Below, one piece after another: positions 35,001-47,000 of a DNA stretch of 64,000 nucleotides. Numbering within the stretch: the stretch's first letter is position 1; each line of letters starts with the position of its first letter. Made by a program: the position numbers and the translations under genes. The stretch is from Siphonodentalium dalli (taxonomy: Eukaryota; Mollusca; Scaphopoda; Gadilida; Siphonodentaliidae): the NCBI GenBank assembly GCA_032622095.1, contig CP136063.1:265231426-265295425 (forward strand). Direction: 5' to 3'. The notes under the pieces are model-generated. The model did not search any database. It was not told the origin of the DNA and worked only from the letters and a program-made list of their open reading frames with translations.

Positions 35001-38000
35001 TCTGTGTCCCGTATATAAACCCATATTTGTGTATACAAACACCCCACGCATCAACGTATATAAGTACTCACACATATATATATATATATATATATATCGT
35101 CTCAATCTACGTTATTAAAGAATTCGGGCGTGTTAGATGTGCGACAGTAAATGCTCCAGCAATTAGACATTCCAAAAAGCACATAAATACAAATGATCTA
35201 TATCATGTGCACGAAAATCCTAATGGGAAATAGCCGGTGCGCATCGGATTTCTCACAATTGCCAATGGGCATGTCAGAGATGAAAAAGATGTTTATCATA
35301 TTATTATTTTAAACCTACTTGGTGGCTATCGCTCCAAAAATACACCTAATATTATTCGCTTTTAAATTTTCCCAGTATCGAAATTATAGGTCGATAAATA
35401 CTTGAACTGCTACGAGCATTATATGTCCCAGAAAGACGGATTAAAGTCATACAAAATACAACTTTGAGCACGATGTTTGGGTCCAAAACGAAAATGAGTC
35501 ATTTGCCCAGCATGTATCAGAAAAGAGCGTTCTCTTTTAGTCTATTCCTGATATGGTAGAAATAAAGAGCGCTTGTTTCACTTTTGTGTGAAAAATGGAA
35601 AACAGCTTTAACCCTTTACCCAACAGAACGGCCCTGTGCCAATGCATTCTCTTATATATGCGAGTCGACCATAGGTCGCCTCGCATATATAAGAGAATGC
35701 ATTGGCCTAACACATTAAAAATTATAAAATTGTTAAAGAATGTAAGAAAAAATGGTAAAAAGTGTTAAAAAAAGATTTTTTTTAGGCCAATGCATTCTCT
35801 TATATATGCGAGGCGACCTATGGTCGACTCGCATATATAAGAGAATGCATTGGCACAGGGCATAACTGTAACTATCACAATGTGGTCAAGGAGCCGGTTC
35901 CAATGATATCCATATTTGTATGGTTCTATTGAGACAGACCGAAGATATTTTAGGCTGTTGAAGCTTTATTTGGCCGGTTTTGGTCGGTTTGTTGGGTAAA
36001 GGGTTAAAATGGCTGCGACCATGGGTAGTATTTTTCAGAGCATATACGAGTCGATATATCAATATTTCGTGTATTTGTCAACCTATCGAATGAGCCATGT
36101 CAGTTTCATAGGTACATATTTTGAATTTTGAATATACATATACCAACGCAAATATGAATTAATTGCATCGGGTGTGGGGTAAATCGCATTAAGATAAATT
36201 CCACATACATGTGGGAAATGAAGATACGCTATCACTATGATTTACTGTTAGTTAGTTGTGATATAATAATTATAATTAGTGAAACAAGGAACATATTCAT
36301 GTCTATACACGAGTCAGACTTGGGACATAACGCCGTGTGCATGTAATTATATATATCTTTATTGCCTCCATCTGGTGAGAGTATTATATACAACATTATT
36401 TACAAACGCAGATAGCATGAATGTCACAAGCATATGGTTGAACAAATTATAACAATATGTGATATTCTTATATACAAACAAAAAACAAAAACAAAACAAT
36501 GAAATTTAAAGAAAAAGAGGAAAAGATGGGGAAAAAATAAATACAAAATCTCCCCCAGCGGGAGAGTATTTAGTAAACATAATTTTTACTGAGACACAGA
36601 TCCTCATCAATGTCACAAGCTTATGGCTGAACAAATTACACCAACGTGATATTATATTCGTAGAAAGTAGAAAAAAAATAAAAGAAATGAAAGAAAAAAA
36701 AAAGCGGCGGTTTCTTGATTATATTGAGTTATTTAGATACATGGATAATTAACACAATATATCCTACAAAATGTACAACTAAGAATATGGCATCCGTGTG
36801 CTCGTTGAAAGCTACATACACAATCGAATATCTCTCATCACGCGCGGGGATGTGAGGCAGAATTCACTATTATTGAAAACGCCAATCGTGTGAATACTAG
36901 ATATGTTGTTTGTTTGTAATAAATTGTCTACACATAACCACGAAATACGATTATGTTACATCAATTATCAAATTGTAGCATCTATGGATGGGTGAAGTTA
37001 CTAAACCATCAGTGGTGAGTAGTTATCACATAGGAAATGTTCAGATAATAAGTTCCGCGTTATTACTTATTATCTAAATATTTCCCACATTAGGGCTCAT
37101 GTTGCACTTTTATTTGTCTGCCGTCTGCGTTTATCACATTAACCCTTTACCCAACAGAAGGGCCCTGTGCCAATGCATTCTCTTATATATGCGAGTCGAC
37201 CATAGGTCGCCTCGCATATATAAGAGAATGCATTGGCTTAACATATTAAAAATTATAAAATTGTTAAAGAATGTAAGAAAAAATGGTAAAAAGTGTTTAG
37301 GCCAATGCATTCTCTTATATATGCGAGGCGACCTATGGTCGACTCGCATATATAAGAGAATGCATTGGCACAGGGTATAACTGTAACTATCACAATGTGG
37401 TCAAGGAGCCGGTTCCAATGATATCCATATTTGTATGGTTCTATTGAGACAGACCGAAGATATTTTAGGCTGTTGAAGCTTTATTTGGCCGGTTTTGGCC
37501 GGTTTGTTGGGTAAAGGGTTAAAGACATATTCTCGACTTGTTCGGTGTATGAAACTGATAAGTTAGTACTCAGGCGCTGTGCCAACGAAATCGACCACAC
37601 CACTCCATGGAACACATCGCCTGAACAACGCGCAATTGTAAATATTTATATATCGATTCGGGACGCACAAACAAACGGCGATAAACCAGCGCAAATGATT
37701 TCGCAATCGAGAGTCATTGAATTTAATTGATATATCAGAATGACGGTGTGTGATGTAAATTTGGATTTATAGTCGTAAAAATAACTACTTTCAGCAACAT
37801 TATTCTACATTTCTATCTGATCACCCTACCGGAGTATAAACACCCCGCGTGCATCACCCTACCGGAGTGTAAACACCCCGCGTGCATCACCCTACCGGAG
37901 TATAAACACCCCGCGTGCATCACCCTACCGGAGTATAAACACCCCGCGTGCATCACGTTGACTACCACCATTACCGCCACCTCCATGAATAATACGCTGA

Positions 38001-41000
38001 GCGTATCAATCATAAATCGCTGGGACTCAGAGAAAGAAGCTGAGTTTTCTACAAAAATTAACCTCTCAGAAATCACGCAGTTCACGACAGATTTGGAACG
38101 CATTAGTGGTAAGAATCCTATATCGGCACATGTTATTTCAGCTCTCAATACTAAACTCAAGTCTATTTATCTGGATACTGCATCATCGGCTATCGGCACA
38201 CATACGAGTCACGAAAACCGGTCGAAAAAGCGGAAAATTAGTATGCCTTGGTATTCCAGGGATTGTGCTAATTGTCGGAGACTTTACTGCCGCGAATTGA
38301 AACGATATCAAAGAAACCGCTCCGAATCTAACAGAAAGAGACTCAGTAACGCAAGAACAACGTATAAGCGAGTGACGCGAATGAGCAAACGCAAATATGA
38401 TAACGAAATTCAAATGAAAATTTCTCGTCTTCGCACATCTAATGGGCGCGAGTTCTGGAAGATCATATAGGAAGTAAAAGTCATACGAACCACTCGAATA
38501 CGTCTCCGTCGCTTAATGAATTTAGGGATTATTTTTCGGAAAATAATGTATCACACGACCAAAATAATGACGATACATATATAAGTTTAGATTCAGTGAA
38601 TTTAGAGTTATCGGAATTGAACCGTGATATCGAAAAAGACGAGATAGAGAAGGCTATACGCCGATTGCAATTCGGAAAGGCCAGTGGGATAGATAATATA
38701 AAAAATGAATACATAAAAATGGCATCGGGCCAATTAAATGAACCTTTGCGATTATTTTTCAATATTATTCTCAATTCAGGCATATGTCCAGACGAATGGG
38801 GAATTGGGGTAATACAGCCGCTTTTCAAATCGAAAGATCAAAACAATCCTCAAAATTATCGACCGATAACACTAACCAGCTGTATTGCGAAGCTCTTTAC
38901 TTCAATTCTAAATAACCGAGTTCAGATCTTCCTAGAATATAACAAACTGCTATCTCATAACCAAGCCGGTTTCAGAAAGAACTATTGCACTATTGATCAT
39001 ATATTTTCGCTAAACTGTCTCATAGATCTTGTAAAATTACAGAAGAAAAATATGTTCTGTGCTTTCATAGACCTTTCGAAAGCTTTTGATCGTGCATGGA
39101 GAGCGGGTTTATGGGAGAAGCTTTTTGATATTGGGATCGATGGGAAAATATTGAATGTGATAACAAATATGTACGAAAATACTAAGTCATGTGTGACCTG
39201 GAATGGCAAAAATTCTGAGCTATTCCCGTGCCAACTTGTTGTACGACAAGGTGTCAATCTCTCCCCTATTTTGTTCTCCATATTCACCAATGTTTTAGAA
39301 GATTTTTTAAGTGCAAACAGGGTAAGTGGAATCGACATTTCTAATTATAAGACCCAATCGAGTATCAACTATCTGAAACTATTTTGTCTATTATATGTCG
39401 ACGATACAGTGCTCTTGTCTGATAATGCAGATGGACTGCAAGCCATGTTACACGATTATTCAACGTATTGTCTGACATGGAAACTAACGATTAATATTGC
39501 TAAGACCAATGCAGTAATTTTCGGTAGAAAACGGAAACATGACTACAAATTCACTTTGGATGGCCAACCTATTGAAACCTCACTTCATTACAAATACCTT
39601 GGTGTTACTTTTTTCAGCAACGGATCCTTTGTAGAAGAGAAAAAAAGTAGGTGTCAACACGCCAAACGAGCAATATTTGCGCTAATTTCCAAAATGCGTA
39701 GTCTGAACCTGTCTCTTAAATGCGTGCTACATATATACGACAAAACAATTATCCCTATCCTGTTGTATGGATCAGAGGTCTGGGGTTTTGGGAATAACGC
39801 CATTATACAGCGTCTTGAACTTTGGTTCCTAAAATATATTTTCAAATTGAAAAAATCAACACCGAATGTACTAATTTATGGCGAGATAGGAATGTACCCA
39901 GTTACGACCAGAATCAAACAACGGATCTTGAATTATTGGGCCAAACTCATTAGTGGCAGCCGGGATAAGATCAACTACTTACTTTACTGGACATTTTGCA
40001 GTAGATTTGGCCCGCGGGACAAAATTATGAATAACAAGTCGTCTTGGATCAACCATGTGTCAACTATTTTGAATGAGATTGGTTTACACGGTATATGGGA
40101 TTCGCATTGTGTGGGTTCACTAAAATTGTTCAGTCATGCCATCACGGAACAGTTAAACGACAACTATATCCATGAATGGTTCACTACCATTCAATCGTCT
40201 GATAAATATAAATTCTATGTCGAAATCAAATCTTATTTCAGACAAGAACCATATTTGGCGAAACTAAGAACATCAGAAGCAATTTTAATGCTCAAATTTC
40301 GTACTAGAAATCACCGATTACCCATTGAAACTGGTAACTGGGCTGGTCTCCCTACACATGAAAGAACATCATCGGAGATGAATATCACGCTCTATTGGAA
40401 TGCGAAGCGTATACAGACGTACGTACTAAGTATATTGCGAAATATTACTGGAGTCATCCGAACACATTTAAAATGGCACAACTCTTTGACAACCACCAGG
40501 TACAAGTCATGCGAGGAATGTGTAATGTTCACAATTTATAAATGTCAGTACCGGTACTGATCCAAAGCAACTTCGCTATCGGTACTCAGGTATTCTATTG
40601 TTGTGTGACATACAATTACATATCATACTCGTTCCAAAATTTGAACTATTAATATACTAGGCTAAAATATCCACAAATTGTACACTCTAGCCAGTATATG
40701 AAGTACTTACTTATGTCATGTGCTCATTTAAAAAAAATTAAATTTTAAACGATGAAATATTTACATGAATAACACGGCATACACGTATAGGAACATATCG
40801 TCCCCCATACACCAAAATATATCGATTACCTATATAAGCTTACCAGTTTACTCACATAAATCCTTTTTTAAGGTTCACATATAGTCTATTTATATAAACA
40901 TAGCACCCAGAATAAATAGGTACACGTTTAATTTATCGGCACCCTTATCGACAAAAACACGACCCTTGTTTTATTATATCCATTTCCATTGTTGAACTAA

Positions 41001-44000
41001 TGTATACATTTGTTTTCACACAGCTTTGCTATATGTATATTTAAATTATTTATGTATTTCGGATTGCCATATTGACGCATGCTTGATGAATTAGCGCTGG
41101 AAACCCATTCATTTCTGGAGTGGGGGACCAGCGCAATATTTTGTAAATCTCAAAATGCCATTGTATTGGAAATGAGAAATTAAATAATTGAATTGAATTG
41201 TTTCATATCACTTTAACATCCCTCCAAATGAATAATAGCTCATTCCAATATATACGTTTATAACTATGGGAAGATCCATTAGTATATACATGGTTGATTA
41301 TAATGGGTACAATGTGTACATGCGGTGTGGTACAGGGTGTGGTCAGGAAAATATTTCCGGACACTAAGCGCTATTTTATGTTTTCCGCCTTCTGGGTACC
41401 CACCCCCCCCCCCCTGATTTTTATTTTTTCCGATTCTGGGATAGGGACCCACCACTCCAAACTGCTTCAAATGACTATTTTACTCAGTTTTCCTGATGTT
41501 ATCCGATCAATGTTCCGTATCATGATTATAGAACCATTTCTACTTTTTATTTACCAACAAGACTGTAAAATTTCAAATCTGAAATCCAAGATGGCTGCTG
41601 GTGGCCATGTTTGTTTTAAACAAATTTTGGGGAAAAAATTTAGGCTCCCATCTAGAGGTCACTTCGAAGATCCATATGAAGTTTGGTGATTATCGGATGA
41701 GGGATAAGCTCTGCAGGGTGTTTGAAAGGATTTTGTGATGCAAAGAGTAAAATCCAAGATGGCTGCCAGCAGCCATATTTTTCATAAAAAATCATTCAAA
41801 TTTGACAGCTCCCATCCAGATCCTAGACCCATATACCGAATATCGTTGAAATCGGTCAGAGTTTGTTTTAATACTTTTGTTTTATTTTATTTTATTATGG
41901 TTTTTTGAATAGTCTGTTTTTATTTGAAGAGTTCAGTGAAGTGTTTACATTTATTTGAAGAATCTATTATTGTGTTATGTTTTCATTTATATCAGGTTGA
42001 GCAAATGATTGTTAATAGAACTATTTAAATCTGAGCCTGTCCATGTTAATGGGCATTAATTAATAGATCCTTCAGATTATGAGAACATTTAGCAAGCTGA
42101 CCTTTTATTACCCATTGGTGTCATTCCCCCATTATTAACTGATGGTGAACTCAAACCCCCCTAACAAGAGTTAACAACATACCTATTACATAATAGAAGC
42201 ATTCTTAAAAGCTTTTGTCCCATTATTTTGAAGAAATATAACTCTAGGAAAAAAATTACAAGGCCAGGAAAAAATGTGTAAGCCGGGCTGCTGAACCACA
42301 CACCCACCCCTGCCTAGTGTTCGCAAAAAAATGTGCATACCCCCCCCCCACCCTGATCCACCAGAACCCAATTTGTAACTTGCATATGCATACTGCAAGC
42401 AACCTACTCACAATGGCACATCTGAGTTAAGTTTTGGACATCAAGGGGGCATATGATGATATGCCCTATACATTCACATGCATAATGTATATATGTATTC
42501 TTTATTTGAATGTCAGCAACTGGTGCTTTACAATGTACTAACTGGGTTCGTATTCACCAACTGGGTTTATAGTGCAGTCAAAATATGATTTGACTTAGAC
42601 ATAATTTCAAATATATCAAAACTCGTCTACGAGATATGAGAGACACGCTCAGAGGGTTTCAGACACCTGTTAAATATAGACTGTTGGGGGGGGGGCAGAA
42701 ACGGAAAAAAACAACGCAGTTTTATTTGCACTGTTTATCGTGTGACATATGTGTAAGTAAACTGTTAAATGGGACATAATTGGGTTGTTTTGTTCATTTG
42801 ACCTTTTCTATGAACATAAATATATGTGCTCAAAATACACTGCTACAGAACTTATTATATATACGTTTTCTGCAATCGCATCACCACGTTTACCCCTTCT
42901 TCATAATGTTACACATATCTGATGCACATAAACCATAAATAGCAACATTGAGTACATGGTCAATGCTGAAATGAAACCTTTAGACACTGATCACTTGATA
43001 GTTAGCACAAGTACGTGGGTTGAATTTGTAAGATATTTTCAAACAAAAATATACTGAAAACGAACATAGTGCTTTGCGTGGTAGCATATTCCAGTTGTAA
43101 AGTGCCGACTGTAATTTGAACAAAATTGTCTACTATAAAATCGGTTTGGTAATAGCACGAAAATTAGTCTTACATAAATTGTACGATGTACCATCTCTTG
43201 ATATGGTGGGATGGGGTGCCAATCTATCGAAGAGGTGGGTGTTTACTTGCAGTTTAAGAAGCATTGCGACATACGTACGTGGATTATCACGGAGAGTGTT
43301 GGAAATTCCGGAAATGTAACCAGTATTTGTACTGCAAGGGTGTGCATTCAGTTTATGCGTTACATTCAATATTTAATCATTAGTCGAATGAAACTGCCAC
43401 GCACTATGCGGCGAAACATTGCTCCGTGTGCCGAAATTATTATTTGTGACCCAACTGTTGGGTGTATATTCTAAGCAGAAAAGCCGAACTTTTAAAGACG
43501 AAAATCACTGGGTTTGACTTGCGTTGCAGTGAAATATAACTCATTCAGATTGTACTTTTTTAATTATCAGTGTATCTGATATTTAATGGTATTTAACAAG
43601 AGACTTCTATATTACCAATACGTATTTTAACTCCTTGGTGGTTATACAACATGTTGCTTCTGTCGGGGCATGCCTTGGAGTTTTGACAGCCATTTCGTGG
43701 CCGCGATTGTATTATTTCCTGTCCGTGTCACTCTATTCGCTCCAGTTCTCGAATTTTACACGAACTAGTATATAACTACGTAATTCCTATGCCACACTAT
43801 ATCGTATTCTGACTTATTTCGAGAACTGATGTAATTTTCACAACCATGTTGGACGCCATCTTGGATAACAAACTTTCCACAAAGCGGAAATTATATATGT
43901 TATAGTGAAGACTCTCCTGTCTCTTTTTGACATCAAAATCGCCTTCTTCCCAATTTATTCGCGTACCACGACCATATACTATCGAATCAGGTTAGTTCCT

Positions 44001-47000
44001 TTTGCACTCTGTGACCTTTTTGGCCAGAGGTGACCTCTATAGCAAACAGGAACTCTCATGGCGCAAGATACTTCACGGGCGAATAGAAATATATATATCT
44101 TAAAAACTCATTCCGCAGAAGGATTCAGTCTGAATTGATATACCGTTATGCACGAGACACACGCATTTTATCGGGTGGGTGTTCGCGTTTGAGTTGTTAG
44201 AAATGGCAAATCTGATAGATTGGTTCAATCACATTGGCAACAGTGAACTTCGTCAGATTACCTTGTGCATTCAGCAAATGTGACCCGCCATATCAAATCC
44301 AGTCGTAAGTCGGGATTTGTTTACCCTGTGCCAATGCATTCTCTTATATATGCGAGTCGACCATAGGTCGCCTCGTATATATAAGAGAATGCATTGGCCT
44401 AACATTTTTTTACAATTTTAATAACTTTTTCTTGTATTCTTTAACATTTTTATAATTTCACCCATACAGAGCCCCAGAGAAACAAGAGCAGACGACACTC
44501 TTCTATATGATTCTATATATGTGTGGGGCTCCCTGCAGGGTAATAGATGTTTTTTTATTTTATGTCCTAAACATTGTAAGAAACATTTATTTAAAAAAAA
44601 TGATAAAAAATTGTAAGGCCAATGCATTCTCTTATATATGCGAGGCGACCTATGGTCGACTCGCATATATAAGAGAATGCATTGGCACAGGGTAAAAAAA
44701 AATCCCAACTTACGACTGGATTTGATATGGCGGGTCACATATAAATACCTTTGGTGAATACGAGCCCTGCTGTTTTGTAAGATCCTGCTGTTTGTTTTTA
44801 AAATATGTGTGTAACTTGCTACAAGTCAGTCGACATAAATTTCGACTCAGTATATCATATAAATTCATCTGATATATTATAATTATTACGGAGATGTTTA
44901 CGTCGACTGGCTACAAGTATTCATCAAGATATGTGCAATCATTGGAAAATGTGTTGTGTACTTCGTTTCGTGTGGCTATGGTTTGCTCAAATATGGACTC
45001 CACCCTACACGATAAGGCACGTGCAATACCATTTGCACATTGGCTCTATGATATATTACACTAGTTACCCCACTGCCACTTGTCCGAAATTAGTTAAACT
45101 ATCAATATAGTATTATAGTCAATCGTGCAATCACTCGTGTCATGGTATCGATTTTACCACAAACAGAGCAACCGGAAGCACATTTACGTTCTGTAAATCC
45201 TAAGATTATCTCCCGATAATATGGAATACATATCCTTCAGAGATGAATATGCAGAACATTTGTGACCCGCCATATCAAATCCAGTCGTAGGTCGGAATTC
45301 TTTTACCCTGTGCCAATGCATTCTCTTATATATGCGAGATAGGCCTAACAATTTTTTACAATTTTAATAACTTTTTCTTGTATTCTTTAACAATTTTATA
45401 ATTTCACCCATACATAGCCCCAGACAAACATGAGCAGACGACACTCTTCTATATGCTTCTATATATGTGTGGGGCTCCCTGCAGGGTAATGGGTGTTTTT
45501 TATTTTATGTCCTAAAAATTGTAAGAAACATTTATTTAAAAAAAATGATAAAAAATTGTAAGGCCAATGCATTCTCTTATATATGCGAGGCGACATATGG
45601 TCGACTCGCATATATAAGAGAATGCATTGGCACAGGGTACAAAAAATCCCGACTTACGACTGGATTTGATATGGCGGGTCACATGCAGAACATTTGCCAT
45701 GCAACTTTGCCAGTGTGCATGGTATCAGTCTGCTTGTATAATTTAAAACTTACCTCCAATTATTAGACACGCTTTTGCCAAGATATCCAGTAACACGCTG
45801 TCCTTTGTCCCTGGCACACAGGCTCGAAATAACAGGAATATAGTACCCACGACACCAAGGATCAACCCGACGGTTTCAGTCGCCTGCACTGCTTTAAACC
45901 AGGATATTCGGGGTCTGCAAAGCAAAAGCGTATACCGTTATTTTGTTCATTATCTCATCATGACTGGAGCTTTCTGAAATTTTGCGAAAATCCTGTGCCA
46001 ATGCATTCTCTTATATATGCTGGTCGCCCATATATGCTGTGTTATATGCTGTTTCGTATATGTTCAGTTAACACATATATAGTCATCGAAATTAAACTTA
46101 CTTTGAATATTTTTGGCTGTTGTTACGTTTATGTGATCGAAGGGTACACATCTTTCTTAAAGATACATAATCCGAATTAGCGCTCCTAAATTAACGAATG
46201 AAAAGAAAAAAATTCTTTGGCTTCGGGGCTAAACATATCTGATTCGATTCGAGGACCCCACACATCAAAGCTCAGAGTTATTAGATATCGATTTTTGAAA
46301 TCTGTTATTTTTCATCACCTGGAATTTATGGCTGCCTAGCAAATATTCGACAAGCCGACTGATATACTCCCGATACCAAATTGCGTTGAACAGAAGACTA
46401 ACCGAAGTATTTGTAATTAAATAAGTGGATTATGCAATGTCGTCTGGCAATTTGAGGATAAAGAGAAACTAAACTAAAATTAATATAATCTATCTGAAGA
46501 AGTTTCTATAGAAATTTGATAATAAAAAACACTTTCCAGAGGAGATGGGGCATAAGCAGGTCCCCAAAAGGTGAATTTAGTTATGCTAGCCCGCTATGCG
46601 GGAAAGCGTCACTAAATATACCCTCTGACAATTGATAATGAAGAGCTTTCGCAATTATGATCTCTTTTACTTGCTTTCAATGTAAAACTGATGCATGCTT
46701 TTGTGGATTTTTGCGATTCATGTACCATACACATGATGATGATTGCAAGTATATTCCGTATATAGCTCAACTTGACGTCCGTGCTTGCGTCTGTCAACAA
46801 TTTCATTTGGCTCACCCTACAGGCCACATTCCGCATCCGATCATCACCCTACAGGCCACATTCCGCATCCGATCATCACCCTACAGGCCTCATCCCTCAT
46901 CCGATCATCACCCTACAGGCCACATTCCGCATCCGATCATCACCCTACAGGCCACATTCCGCATCCGATCATCACCCTACAGGCCACATTCCGCATCCGA

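Larger units (their letters stand above)
37755..41197 (+). mobile_element. Family A LINE, 5'-truncated, in intron 2
   Basis: Coding starts in the endonuclease-RT linker and runs to 40560. About 640 bp of 3' sequence follows, ending in a short AATTG repeat near 41178-41195, though the exact 3' end is uncertain. A frame break near 38468 and another near 40365 (within the zinc knuckle) make it inactive. It sits antisense to the claudin-like gene. Confidence 0.8.

Noticed and set aside
43133-43369. Possible host exon (78-codon minus frame)
   Set aside because: No recognised domain, no paired splice sites I would defend, and it lies in the large intron on the gene's strand without disrupting the well-fitted exon chain.
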